Source: Actinomycetes bacterium (GTDB lineage Bacteria; Actinomycetota; Actinomycetes; Streptosporangiales; Streptosporangiaceae). Taken from it: 64,000 nucleotides of DNA. Positions within the stretch are counted from its first letter, which is position 1. Every line of letters begins with the position of its first letter. The stretch lies in assembly GCA_021793235.1 (NCBI GenBank), contig JAJYTD010000001.1, positions 1 to 64,000 on the forward strand, given 5' to 3'. Under the pieces are notes generated by a model. The model was not told the DNA's origin. It searched no databases and saw nothing but the letters and a program-made list of their open reading frames with translations. Positions 37,275 through 46,344 of this stretch are shown piece after piece. Position numbers and translations under genes: made by a program.

Positions 37275-39323
37275 ATGGCAATGACGGCAGGGTTCCCCGA
37301 GGGCGAGGAGCTGCCGGAACGCGTCGGCCCATACGTGATCCGCCGCCGTATCGGACAGGGCGGAATGGGTGTTGTGTACCAGGGACTGGATCCTCGACAG
37401 GATCGGCTGGTCGCCATCAAGGTACTCCGCTCCGAGGTCGCCGGGGACCACATCGCGCGTGCCCGGCTGGCGCGCGAGGTCGAGACCATGCGCCGGGTGC
37501 ACAGCGACAATGTCGCCGAGGTCATCGACGCCGACACCAGCGCCGAACTCCCCTGGGTCGTGACCGAGTACGTCCCCGGCCCGACACTGGACTCCACGGT
37601 CACCGATCACGGCCCGCTGCGCGGACGCGCGCTGACCCGGTTCGTGTCCGGGCTGGCCCGGGCGATCGAGAGCATCCATGCCGTCGAGGTCATCCACCGC
37701 GATCTCAAGCCGGGCAATGTCATCATCTCCAATGGCGAACCCATTGTCATCGACTTCGGTATCGCCCATGCGGTCGACGGTGCGAAGCTGACCCAGACCG
37801 GCACGTTCGTAGGCACGCCGAGCTACCTTTCCCCGGAAGTCATCGAAGGCACCGACCTCGGGTCGGCCACGGACATCCACGCCTGGGGCGCCACGGTCGC
37901 CTTCGCCGCAACGGGTAACGCGCCTTATGGGGCCGGCTCGTTCGAGGTCATCTTCTTCCGCATCCTCAACGGCGAGATCAATATCGACGGCATGCCGGAC
38001 GAGCTGAAGCCGTTGGTAATGGCCGCCGTATCCCGCGACATGGCGGCCCGGCCGACCGCCTCCCAACTGGTCGCCGAGACCAGTCGGCTCAACCTGGACC
38101 TGCCCTGGGCCGAGGACGCGGCCGCGCACTCCAGCAGCGGTCTGACCGGCAACCACACCGTTCAGGCCCCCACACCGGACCGGGGACGCACACAGGACCG
38201 CGGTGGCGGGCTCGGAGCGATCTCCGCGGGCGCCGCGGCCGGGGCCGGAGCCGGGGCGCTGGCCGGTGCGGCGATGGGGGGCGAGACCGATCCCCCCCAG
38301 TCCCACCGGACCGCCGCCGCGGACCCGCAGAGGACTGAGGCTGTTCGGGATCCGCAGCGGCCTGAGGCGGCTCACTCCGGCGGGGTCGACCAGACGATGG
38401 TGGCCGGCTCAGGCGAGGTCGACCAGATGATGGTGGCCGGCTCAGGTAGGACCGACCAGACGATGGTGGCCGCGTCGAACGATTCTCAGTCCACCGGTCT
38501 GCTGGCCGACAGCGAACCTGTCGGCGGCTCCATGGAACCCCACACCCAGTACTACGACTCCACGCTCCGCCCGGAGGATTTTCGCGACATCCTCACACCG
38601 GTCGATGACGATCGGGGCCGCGGTAGAGGATCGGCGCTCAGTGACGATTACGGGGAAGAAGAGAAGCCGGGATTTTTCGACCGCTTCCGCCGCTCGGGCG
38701 GCGACCGGCTCAGCGACTACCTCGGCAACGAGGACGACGACCCCTACGACCACTATGAGGAGCAGCCGCGACGGCTGCCGTCGCTGATCTTGATCCCGCT
38801 TCTGCTGCTGGTCGCCGGCCTGTGCCTGGCTGTTCCTACGCTGGGTCTGGTCATCGGCCTTCTGGCGGCGGCGGCCCTGGGCGCCCTGAACACCGTCAAG
38901 GCCGAGCATGCACGGCGGCTGCAGACGCGCGGCCCGCGCAGTTCCGACAACATGGTGATCGCCCTGAGCATGCCGTGGGCGCTGATGCGCAACCTGGGTT
39001 GGGCGCTGGCCTACGGGGTCGGCTATCTGCTGGCGGGTATCGTTGTCGGAATCGTCGTGGGAATGGTCACCGGCACTTTCACAGCGAATGATGTCGGTTC
39101 CTATGCCCTCTTCCTTGTTGTGCTGCTCAGCTTCCTCGGCCCCAAGGGCGGCGGTGCGCGGCGCGAAGCCATACAGCTGCTGGAGAAAGTCGGGATCCGT
39201 AATATCTATGTCTACTGGGGGCTCATCGTCGCGGTCGTTCTCTTCGCGATGCTGGTCATCTCGGTGGGCATCAACTCGGCACCCCAGTGGACCCCCTTGC
39301 CCGGCCCCTCTGACCTGGGCTAA
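37275..39323 (+). CDS. membrane serine/threonine protein kinase
   Basis: 682 residues. Kinase domain (about 17-275): GQGGMGVVYQG loop, VAIKVL Lys, IHRDLKPGNV, IDFG and GTPSYLSPE. A disordered region of about 225 residues contains three 11-residue repeats of the form VDQTMVAGSG (371-403). The C-terminal 180 residues (from about 500) contain several transmembrane helices with no extracellular PASTA or other sensor domain. It is a Hanks-type kinase with an integral-membrane C-terminus; target unknown. The start follows GTGAGGGG. Confidence 0.92.
   Translation: MAMTAGFPEGEELPERVGPYVIRRRIGQGGMGVVYQGLDPRQDRLVAIKVLRSEVAGDHIARARLAREVETMRRVHSDNVAEVIDADTSAELPWVVTEYVPGPTLDSTVTDHGPLRGRALTRFVSGLARAIESIHAVEVIHRDLKPGNVIISNGEPIVIDFGIAHAVDGAKLTQTGTFVGTPSYLSPEVIEGTDLGSATDIHAWGATVAFAATGNAPYGAGSFEVIFFRILNGEINIDGMPDELKPLVMAAVSRDMAARPTASQLVAETSRLNLDLPWAEDAAAHSSSGLTGNHTVQAPTPDRGRTQDRGGGLGAISAGAAAGAGAGALAGAAMGGETDPPQSHRTAAADPQRTEAVRDPQRPEAAHSGGVDQTMVAGSGEVDQMMVAGSGRTDQTMVAASNDSQSTGLLADSEPVGGSMEPHTQYYDSTLRPEDFRDILTPVDDDRGRGRGSALSDDYGEEEKPGFFDRFRRSGGDRLSDYLGNEDDDPYDHYEEQPRRLPSLILIPLLLLVAGLCLAVPTLGLVIGLLAAAALGALNTVKAEHARRLQTRGPRSSDNMVIALSMPWALMRNLGWALAYGVGYLLAGIVVGIVVGMVTGTFTANDVGSYALFLVVLLSFLGPKGGGARREAIQLLEKVGIRNIYVYWGLIVAVVLFAMLVISVGINSAPQWTPLPGPSDLG
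38385..38483 (+). repeat. three tandem 33-bp repeats in the kinase gene
   Basis: Three consecutive in-frame units encode VDQTMVAGSGE, VDQMMVAGSGR and TDQTMVAASND. The DNA is nearly identical in units one and two. Two of the three keep the Thr. Confidence 0.8.
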
Positions 39324-39549
39324 AGACTCTGCCTGGCGCGGGTCGGGGCAGCGCTTGCCTCCCCTCTACTAGTCAGTAACATCAAAGGAGAGGCAGAACA
39401 ACCAGTTGGGATGGCGTGACGGGAACGCCAGCCCCGATGCCGGATGACAGCAGAGCATTTGGCACCCTTTAGGGGACCACGGACGCGCCAGGCGTCCGCG
39501 CCGTCCGAGTGGGCGACGCATGGGAGTGCAGGGAGGTCGGCCACCGGCC

Positions 39550-40329
39550 ATGAATATTGTCGTTTTGGTCAAGCAGGTCCCGGACACCGCGACCGAGCGG
39601 AAACTCTCGTCGGATGACAACACGCTGGATCGGGCGGCGTCCGACGGAGTCATCAACGAGCTTGACGAGTACGCCATCGAGGAGGCGCTGCTCCTCAGGG
39701 AGAAGCACGGTGGCGAGGTCACCGTTTTGACGATGGGCCCTGACCAGGCCACGGATTCGATTCGCAAGGCGCTCTCCATGGGCGCCGACAAGGCCGTCCA
39801 CCTCAGCGATGAGGCGCTGCACGGCTCCGACGCGCTGCAGACCGCTTACGCGCTTTCGAAAGCCTTGGGCACAGTTGAGTTCGACCTGGTCGTCCTGGGA
39901 TCGGAATCCACCGATGCCCGTACCGGTGTCGTGGGCGCGGCCCTTGCCGAATACCTCGGTTTGCCGCAGCTCACCCTTGCGGGCAAGGTCGACGTGGACG
40001 GTTCCGCGATCAAGGTCCAGCGTCAGACCGACTACGGATACGACGTCGTCGAGGCGCAGCTTCCGGCCGTCGTCTCCGTCGTCGAGAAGATCAACGAGCC
40101 GCGTTACCCGTCGTTCAAGCTCATCATGCAGGCGAAGAAGAAGCCGGTGCAGAAACTGGCGATCGCTGATGCGGGAATCGACGCGGCCGGCGTGGGCCTG
40201 GCCAACGCTACGACCGAGACCGTGGATTTCGCCGCGGCCCCGCCGCGTGCCGCGGGTACCGTCGTCCAGGACGAGGGCGATGGCGGCGTGAAGGCGGCCG
40301 ACTTCCTCGCCGAGAAGAAGTTCGTCTAG
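39550..40329 (+). CDS. etfB: electron transfer flavoprotein beta subunit
   Basis: 259 residues starting MNIVVLVKQVPDTATE. With EtfA it carries electrons from acyl-CoA dehydrogenases to ETF-quinone oxidoreductase. The signature VQRQTDYGYDVVEAQLPAVVSVVEKINEPRYPS is diagnostic. An ATG 30 bases earlier is possible but gives a poor N-terminus. etfA follows after 33 bases. Confidence 0.97.
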   Translation: MNIVVLVKQVPDTATERKLSSDDNTLDRAASDGVINELDEYAIEEALLLREKHGGEVTVLTMGPDQATDSIRKALSMGADKAVHLSDEALHGSDALQTAYALSKALGTVEFDLVVLGSESTDARTGVVGAALAEYLGLPQLTLAGKVDVDGSAIKVQRQTDYGYDVVEAQLPAVVSVVEKINEPRYPSFKLIMQAKKKPVQKLAIADAGIDAAGVGLANATTETVDFAAAPPRAAGTVVQDEGDGGVKAADFLAEKKFV

Positions 40330-40362
40330 GTCCGGCGAAGACAACAGAGGGATTGAAGAGAA

Positions 40363-41307
40363 ATGGCTGAGGTCCTCGTCCTCGTCGACCACGTCGACGG
40401 AGAGGTGAAGAAAGTCACCACCGAGCTACTGACCGCAGCTCGCCGTATCGGCGAGCCCGCGGCCGTGTGGGTCGGTGCGGGCGCCGAAACCGGCAAAGCC
40501 AAGCTGGCTGAGTTCGGCGCCGAGAAAGTATATGTGGCTCCGGCGGAGCTGAACGACTACGTCGTCGCGCCCAAGGCGGAGCTGCTGGCCAAGCTGGCCG
40601 GGGAGAAGTCCGCCGCTGCGATTCTGGTCTCGGCCACCGCCGAGAACAAGGAGGTGGCCGGGCGGACCGCCGTCAAGCTGGGGTCGGGAGTCCTGACCGA
40701 TGTGGTCGACATCAGCGCCGAGCTGGTCGCCGAGCACAGCATCTTCGGTGGGGCCACCGTGACCCACGCGAGGGTGAAGACCGGTGTTCCGGTGGTCGCC
40801 ATCCGGCCGAACTCCATCCCGACAGAGGCCGCTGAGGGTGCCGCTACCGAAGAGGCGGTCTCCGTGGAGCTCTCCGACGCGGCCAAGACCGCCAAGGTCG
40901 TCGAGCGCGTCGTCCAGGAGAAGGGCGAGCGCCCCGAGCTCACCGAGGCCGCGGTCGTGGTCTCCGGTGGCCGCGGTGTCGGCTCCAACGACTTCTCCGT
41001 CGTCGAGTCCCTCGCGGACTCGCTCGGTGCTGCTGTCGGAGCCTCTCGGGCCGCCGTCGACTCCGGTTGGTACCCCAACCAGTTCCAGGTGGGTCAGACC
41101 GGAAAGACGGTCAGCCCGAACCTCTATATCGCTCTCGGTATCTCCGGTGCGATCCAGCACCGTGCCGGCATGCAGACCTCGAAGAACATCGTGGCGGTCA
41201 ACAAGGACCCCGAGGCACCGATCTTCGAGCTCGCCGACTTCGGTGTCGTGGGCGACCTGCACAAGGTGGCGCCGCAGCTGACCGAGGAGATCAACAAGCG
41301 CAAGTGA
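40363..41307 (+). CDS. etfA: electron transfer flavoprotein alpha subunit
   Basis: 314 residues. The C-terminal FAD domain has [41 protein letters not shown], and [19 protein letters not shown]. It is the partner of EtfB. The enoyl-CoA hydratase gene 4 kb upstream fits a fatty-acid oxidation context. A strong hairpin follows. Confidence 0.97.
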   Translation: MAEVLVLVDHVDGEVKKVTTELLTAARRIGEPAAVWVGAGAETGKAKLAEFGAEKVYVAPAELNDYVVAPKAELLAKLAGEKSAAAILVSATAENKEVAGRTAVKLGSGVLTDVVDISAELVAEHSIFGGATVTHARVKTGVPVVAIRPNSIPTEAAEGAATEEAVSVELSDAAKTAKVVERVVQEKGERPELTEAAVVVSGGRGVGSNDFSVVESLADSLGAAVGASRAAVDSGWYPNQFQVGQTGKTVSPNLYIALGISGAIQHRAGMQTSKNIVAVNKDPEAPIFELADFGVVGDLHKVAPQLTEEINKRK

Positions 41308-41328
41308 GCGCGCTCTGATCGGATCGCA

Positions 41329-41362
41329 CTGTGGCCCCGGACCCGGCTGTCCGGGGCCACAG
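41329..41362 (+). terminator. terminator after etfBA
   Basis: A perfect 14-bp stem (41329-41342 with 41349-41362) with a 6-base loop, followed by a T-rich but not continuous stretch. Confidence 0.7.
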
Positions 41363-41400
41363 CGCTTTGTGCTGTTTCAGCGCCGTATCCTTGGACTGCC

Positions 41401-42573
41401 ATGGTGTATCTGGATCACGCGGCCACGACAGCCGTCCGTCCCGAGGTCGTCGCGGACATGACGGAGGAGTTCGGCCATCTCGGTAACGCTTCTTCTCTGC
41501 ACGGCGCCGGCCGCCGGGCCCGCCGCGCGGTGGAGGAGGCACGCGAAGGCATCGCCGAAGCGCTTGGCGCCACCCCCAACGAGGTGGTGTTCACGGCCGG
41601 GGGCACCGAGGCCGACAACCTCGCGGTAAAGGGGCTGTTCTGGGCGCGCCACCAGGCCGATCCGAATCGTCGGCGGATTCTGGTCAGCGCGGTGGAGCAC
41701 CATGCCGTACTCGATCCGGCCCGATGGATGGCAGAGCACCAGGCGGCCGTCTACGAGGAGCTGCCGGTCGATGAGGTCGGCCGGGTCCATCCGGAGGTAT
41801 TGCGCGCCGCGATCGAACGTGACCCGAGCGATGTCGCTGTGATCTCGGTCATGTGGGCCAACAACGAAGTCGGCACGGTGCAGCCGATACACGAACTGGC
41901 GGCGATCGCCCGCGAGTACACGATCCCCTTCCACACCGATGCGGTTCAGGCGGTCGGTGCCGAACCGGTGGACTTCGCCGCCAGCGGAGTCTCGGCGCTG
42001 ACCATGACCGGACACAAGATCGGCGGGCCGGTGGGCGCCGGTGCGCTGCTGCTGACCAGAGACGTCGACCCGGTTCCTGTGCTGCACGGCGGAGGCCAGG
42101 AGCGTGAGGTGCGTTCGGGGACGCTTATGACACCGCTGCTGCGCGGGTTCGCGACCGCAGTGCGGCTGGCCGTTGAGGAACGGGAGGAGCACGCCTCCCG
42201 GCTGGCCGTCCTGCGGGACGACCTCGTGGCACAGGTCCGAGCCGCCGTTCCCGACATCACCCTCAACGGGGACCCCGCAGGCCGGCTGCCCGGAAACGCG
42301 CACATCTCGTTCCCGGAGTGCGAAGGTGACGCCCTGCTGATGCTGCTGGACGCGCGCGGTATCGAATGCTCGACCGGATCGGCCTGTTCAGCGGGAGTGG
42401 CCCAGGCGAGCCACGTACTGATCGCCATGGGCGCGACCCCGGACACGGCCCGCAGCTCGCTGCGGTTCTCACTCGGGTACACCTCGACCGCTGAGGACAT
42501 CAAGGCGCTCGGCGAGGCCATCGCGCCTGCGGTGGAGCGTGCCCGCGCGGCACTGCGCAAGCGCCGTCCCTGA
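41401..42573 (+). CDS. cysteine desulfurase, IscS/NifS family
   Basis: 390 residues. PLP enzyme: [12 protein letters not shown] at the N-terminus, the His of SAVEHHAV, the PLP Lys in [12 protein letters not shown], and the catalytic Cys loop [13 protein letters not shown]. It supplies persulfide sulfur, and mnmA 1.4 kb downstream is a natural consumer in tRNA thiolation. ATG at 41401 lies 38 bases after the terminator hairpin with no obvious Shine-Dalgarno sequence. Confidence 0.95.
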   Translation: MVYLDHAATTAVRPEVVADMTEEFGHLGNASSLHGAGRRARRAVEEAREGIAEALGATPNEVVFTAGGTEADNLAVKGLFWARHQADPNRRRILVSAVEHHAVLDPARWMAEHQAAVYEELPVDEVGRVHPEVLRAAIERDPSDVAVISVMWANNEVGTVQPIHELAAIAREYTIPFHTDAVQAVGAEPVDFAASGVSALTMTGHKIGGPVGAGALLLTRDVDPVPVLHGGGQEREVRSGTLMTPLLRGFATAVRLAVEEREEHASRLAVLRDDLVAQVRAAVPDITLNGDPAGRLPGNAHISFPECEGDALLMLLDARGIECSTGSACSAGVAQASHVLIAMGATPDTARSSLRFSLGYTSTAEDIKALGEAIAPAVERARAALRKRRP

Positions 42574-42593
42574 TTTGCGAGGAATGGCCGCGG

Positions 42594-43769
42594 TCAAGCC
42601 CCTATCTGCCGTTTGATGGGCTTTATGAGCCGGTTGATCTGCTCCCATTCCGGGTCGAGGCGGCTCTGGAACAGTACGCGCCCCTCGGGCCATTCGCGGA
42701 CGGCGGATTCCAGGTCGGGGAGGACGCCCGAATCCGGATCGAGGTAGAAGTGCAGTTGGCGATAGCCGCCCACCGTCTGCTGGGCGAAGAGCGCCCCGTT
42801 GTCTTCGAGGAGATCACGCAGGCGCATGGTGAAGGTGTCCAGCGCGGACGCGGATGGTTCACTGGGCAGTTTGTCCTCGTCGCTGTTGGAGTAGGGCAAG
42901 GCGACGTGCACATAGAGCGTCAGCGCGGGAAAGTCGCGGCGGTGGAGAGGATGGCGGACCATGATCTCGATGATTCCGCGTAGCGGTACGCGGCCCTGCA
43001 GGGTCACCCATCCGCCGTTGCCGCGGACGCCGGCGAGCTGCTGCACGACCGCCGGCATCGAGGTCGGCGGCAGCGGATCCAGCGGCTTTTCCACCAGCGG
43101 ATCGACCCGGCCGATCCACCGTACGTAGTCGTCCTCGCCGAGCGCCAGCATCACCACATGGTCGGCGACGCCGGTCTGAGTCTCCTCCGGAAGGAACATG
43201 AAGTCCGGATGGTAGACCCCCGCCTCGACCAGTCCGCGTTGCTGGTTGACCCGCAGTGCCACCGTGCAGTGCGAGAGATCGAGCTCATGGTCGTCCCACG
43301 TCACCGGTTTGCCGAGCTTGTCGTGGTCGGCCGGGAATGCTGGGAAGAACCGCCATCCGGGCTCCTCGGGCGCGGCGCGTGCCCAGCGTTCGGCCAGGAT
43401 ACGTGCCTGGTCGTCCGGTCCGGCGCTGAGGGTGAGCGCATAGCCGGTATCCGCACCGAGGGAGGCCAGCGGATCGTCCAGCTCCGCCATTCGCGCCATC
43501 AGCGCGACCGGGTCATCGTCGGCAGCTCTGCCCACGTCACCGAGGCCGCCACCGGGATCACGCGGGGCAGCGGATATCTCCCACTTCAGTGCGGGGTGGA
43601 TGCGCGCCACGTATTCGGTGAGACGGTTCGCGGTCTCGTCTGGGACGGGTGTCCCGGTGTCGATGGAGGCCGCCAGGAGGTCGCGGAGGTCGGGCCAGTG
43701 GGCCCAGAACTCGTCAAGGGCGGCGAAAGAATCGGAGTACGCGGATCGGCGGCGACGGAACAGAGCCAT
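42594..43769 (-). CDS. hypothetical protein, possibly DUF695-related
   Basis: 391 residues, soluble, no signal peptide or transmembrane helix. The C-terminal part (LFAQQTVGGYRQLHFYLDPDSGVL) resembles what I remember of DUF695 proteins, but this is a weak identification. The N-terminal half has a short basic start (MALFRRRRSAYSD) and an acidic middle. It is divergent from mnmA and convergent with the cysteine desulfurase gene. Function unknown. Confidence 0.82.
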   Translation of the reverse strand: MALFRRRRSAYSDSFAALDEFWAHWPDLRDLLAASIDTGTPVPDETANRLTEYVARIHPALKWEISAAPRDPGGGLGDVGRAADDDPVALMARMAELDDPLASLGADTGYALTLSAGPDDQARILAERWARAAPEEPGWRFFPAFPADHDKLGKPVTWDDHELDLSHCTVALRVNQQRGLVEAGVYHPDFMFLPEETQTGVADHVVMLALGEDDYVRWIGRVDPLVEKPLDPLPPTSMPAVVQQLAGVRGNGGWVTLQGRVPLRGIIEIMVRHPLHRRDFPALTLYVHVALPYSNSDEDKLPSEPSASALDTFTMRLRDLLEDNGALFAQQTVGGYRQLHFYLDPDSGVLPDLESAVREWPEGRVLFQSRLDPEWEQINRLIKPIKRQIGA

Positions 43770-43969
43770 GACAGTGATCGTACTTCTAGCGGCGTAGACC
43801 TCTGGCTTTAGCCGTGGGAGGAAACGCCGACTCGTGGCGTAGGGCGGTAGGCGCGCACACGGGGCCGCGACGCCCCGAGGCTGTGCGCCGGTCTATGCGT
43901 AGATCTGCTGCTCTGGCTGGACAGGCGTCGTCCCCCCGGGGGCTGTAGTGCTATTAGGCTGGAGAGGTT

Positions 43970-45055
43970 ATGAGTTTGCGTGTACTCGCCGCCATGTCGG
44001 GCGGCGTCGACTCCGCGGTGGCGGCTGCCCGTGCGGCCGAGGCCGGCCATGATGTGACCGGCGTGCACTTGGCCCTGTCCAAGAACCCGAAGTCCTACCG
44101 CACCGGCGCGCGCGGGTGCTGTACGGTCGAGGACTCCCGCGACGCCCGCCGCGCCGCGGACGCCATCGGCATCCCCTTCTACGTGTGGGACATGGCAGAG
44201 GAGTTCGACCGGGAGGTCGTGCAGGACTTCGTGGCCGAATACGCCGCCGGCCGCACCCCCAACCCGTGTCTGCGCTGCAACGAGAAGATCAAGTTCGAGG
44301 CGGTGCTGGACCGCGCTGTCGCGCTCGGCTTCGACGCCGTGTGCACCGGGCACCACGTGCGTATGGTCGACGGTCGACTGCGGCGCAGCGTGGACATCGA
44401 CAAGGACCAGTCTTATGTGCTGGGGGTGCTCACCCGGGAACAGCTGGCGCACGCCATGTTCCCGCTGGGTGACTGCACCAAGGCCGAGGTCCGAGCCGAA
44501 GCCGACCGGCGCGGCCTGTCGGTGGCGGACAAGCCGGACAGCCACGACATCTGCTTCATCGCCGATGGCGACACCGCCGGTTTTCTGAATCAGCGCCTGG
44601 GTGATGAGCCGGGTCCCATCAAGGACGAGTCGGGGGAGGTCCTGGGTACGCACAACGGGGCGCACACCTTCACCGTCGGCCAGCGCAAGGGGCTGAACCT
44701 CGGTGGTGCGGTCGAACGGCGCTACGTGCTCTCCATCGAGCCGGTGAACAACACGGTGACGGTGGGGCCGCGCGAGGCCCTTCAGGTCGACGAGATCATC
44801 GGGAGCCGTCCGGTGTGGAGCGGCTGCGATCCGATCACCGAGCCGATGGCGTGTGAGGTCCAGCTGCGCGCCCACGGTGAGGTGTACCCGTGCCAGGCCT
44901 GGCAGCACGATGACGAACTGGTCGTCCGGCTGGACGAGCCGGCCACCGGTGTCGCCACGGGGCAGGCGGCCGTGCTCTACGACGGCGATATGGTGCTGGG
45001 GTCGGCGACGATAGCGCGGACCGCCCGCCGCGAGGAGGCCGCCCCGGCGCACTGA
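43970..45055 (+). CDS. mnmA: tRNA-specific 2-thiouridylase
   Basis: 361 residues. It thiolates U34 of Lys, Glu and Gln tRNAs. PP-loop [10 protein letters not shown] starts at residue 9. The first catalytic Cys is in [12 protein letters not shown] (near 100) and the second in [11 protein letters not shown]. The C-terminal beta-barrel follows [13 protein letters not shown] with GGAGAGG upstream. The sulfur donor is probably the cysteine desulfurase just upstream. Confidence 0.97.
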   Translation: MSLRVLAAMSGGVDSAVAAARAAEAGHDVTGVHLALSKNPKSYRTGARGCCTVEDSRDARRAADAIGIPFYVWDMAEEFDREVVQDFVAEYAAGRTPNPCLRCNEKIKFEAVLDRAVALGFDAVCTGHHVRMVDGRLRRSVDIDKDQSYVLGVLTREQLAHAMFPLGDCTKAEVRAEADRRGLSVADKPDSHDICFIADGDTAGFLNQRLGDEPGPIKDESGEVLGTHNGAHTFTVGQRKGLNLGGAVERRYVLSIEPVNNTVTVGPREALQVDEIIGSRPVWSGCDPITEPMACEVQLRAHGEVYPCQAWQHDDELVVRLDEPATGVATGQAAVLYDGDMVLGSATIARTARREEAAPAH

Positions 45056-45129
45056 CCCGGGCCCCGGCTGGGCCGGTCGGCCGGGAAGATCGCCTCCGCC
45101 ACATCCCCGACCCTCCCCTGTTGTGCAAG

Positions 45130-45148
45130 TTAGGTAAGGCATAGCATA
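45130..45148. promoter_or_regulatory. possible IdeR/DtxR iron box
   Basis: The sequence TTAGGTAAGGCATAGCATA fits the remembered 19-base consensus TWAGGTWAGSCTWACCTWA at 16 positions. The first half is perfect and the second poor. It sits 32 bases before the DedA-like start, overlapping where a promoter should be. Confidence 0.4.
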
Positions 45149-45179
45149 GTTTCCGGGTCAGAGTATGCGGAGGGGCGTC

Positions 45180-45704
45180 ATGGAGTACCAGTTCCTTGAG
45201 GGCCAGCCCTTCTGGATCGTGTACAGCGCGCTCTTCGCGATCGCTTTCGTACGGACCCAGACCATCTACTGGATCGGCCGCGGGCTGGGCGCCGGGCTGC
45301 ACCGCTCCCGCTGGGGGCACCGTATCGGCGACCGGATCCACCGTGCGGAGAAGCTGATCAACCGCTTCGGGCCGCCCGTCGTCACCGTCTCGTATGCGAC
45401 CATCGGCGTGCAGAGCGCCATCCACCTCGCCGCCGGTGCGATGCGCATGTCCTTCGCGCGCTACCTGATCGCCATGCTTCCCGGCTGCGTCGGATGGGCG
45501 GCCATCTACAGCCTCGGCGGCCTGGCGGTGATCGTGGCCTGGTGGAACCTTTTCCTGCGGTCACCGCTCCTCGCGGTCGCCGCCGCCGTACTGGCAGCCG
45601 CGGTGATCGCCGGGATCACGGTGCTCCGCCGCCGCGCGCGCAAACGCGCAGAAGCAGAGGACCCGCGCCGATCCCCGGAGGAAGCCCCCCAGAAGACCTG
45701 GTGA
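45180..45704 (+). CDS. DedA/SNARE-associated family membrane protein
   Basis: 174 residues with about four transmembrane helices. Family features are the conserved segment FVRTQTIYWIGRGLGAG, the Arg of RW, INRFGPPVV and AGAMRMSFARYL. DedA proteins are thought to act in membrane lipid recycling and ion balance. The ATG at 45180 has GGAGGGG upstream. The C-terminal tail is basic and disordered. It has a possible iron box upstream and a 24-bp palindrome after its stop. Confidence 0.82.
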   Translation: MEYQFLEGQPFWIVYSALFAIAFVRTQTIYWIGRGLGAGLHRSRWGHRIGDRIHRAEKLINRFGPPVVTVSYATIGVQSAIHLAAGAMRMSFARYLIAMLPGCVGWAAIYSLGGLAVIVAWWNLFLRSPLLAVAAAVLAAAVIAGITVLRRRARKRAEAEDPRRSPEEAPQKTW

Positions 45705-45713
45705 GGGGTTCCC

Positions 45714-45777
45714 CGCCGATCTTGACTTTGTGCACGTGTGAATGTGTTCGCTTACGTGCACAAAGTCAAGATCGGCG
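45714..45777. repeat. perfect 24-bp inverted repeat between convergent genes
   Basis: 24 bases (45714-45737) are repeated exactly in inverse orientation (45754-45777) around a 16-base loop. The arms contain GATCTTGACTTTGTGCACGT. The hairpin follows the DedA-like gene, and its right arm overlaps the last codons and stop of the acetyltransferase gene. It could be a bidirectional terminator, but there is no T-run. It resembles the hairpin at 176-233. Confidence 0.85.
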
Positions 45778-46344
45778 CGAAGCAGCATCACCGCACACCA
45801 CGGCCGATGGCCCGGGGAAGTCCTCCGGGACGGCATCCATCAGCAACTCATCGACAGGCTTCCCCAGCCAGTAGCCGGCCTTGCGCAGGCGCCCCGCATG
45901 GCGGAAACCCGCTCTACCATAGGCGGCGATTCCTGCGGTGTTGGGTTCCAGGACCTTGAGCCAGACCATGCGCAACGCGGCCAGGTGGAAAGCCCAGTCC
46001 AGGGTGAGGCGGGAGGCCTCGGCCGCATATCCCTTACCGCGCTCCTGCGGGGCCAGGACCATGACGAACTCGGCAGTGTGCACGAACCTGTTGATCTGTA
46101 GCGTTGTTATCCCGATCGGGACCATGCCGTCCAGACGTACCACCTCGAACTGCGGGTAGCTCTGGTTGCCGCGCTGGCGTTCCCACCCGGCAGCGCGGGT
46201 CTCCCAGGACTGGGGTGCTTGATTGCCGTACCCCAGGATGGTGCCCGGGTCGTTCTCCCAGGCGTGGTACTCGGGCAGCATCTCCCGGCGAGGCATCCCC
46301 AACGCGAGAATCTGACCGAACAGCAGGACGTGCGGCTCACTCAA
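45766..46344 (-). CDS. GNAT acetyltransferase of the lasso peptide cluster
   Basis: 192 residues from a TTG with GGAGAA six bases upstream, overlapping the stop of the preceding gene by eight bases, so the two are coupled. The GNAT core is present: FVMVLAPQERGKGYAAEASRL contains the acetyl-CoA loop (QERGKGYA). The C-terminal part LKVLEPNTAGIAAYGRAGF is typical too. In albusnodin-type clusters an acetyltransferase modifies a Lys of the lasso peptide. The candidate core peptide upstream has Lys at position 10. Substrate assignment is inference. Confidence 0.85.
   Translation of the reverse strand: MSEPHVLLFGQILALGMPRREMLPEYHAWENDPGTILGYGNQAPQSWETRAAGWERQRGNQSYPQFEVVRLDGMVPIGITTLQINRFVHTAEFVMVLAPQERGKGYAAEASRLTLDWAFHLAALRMVWLKVLEPNTAGIAAYGRAGFRHAGRLRKAGYWLGKPVDELLMDAVPEDFPGPSAVVCGDAASRRS

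Noticed and set aside
45714-45777. Insertion-sequence end for the 24-bp palindrome
   Set aside because: No transposase, partner repeat or target duplication is visible in the window.
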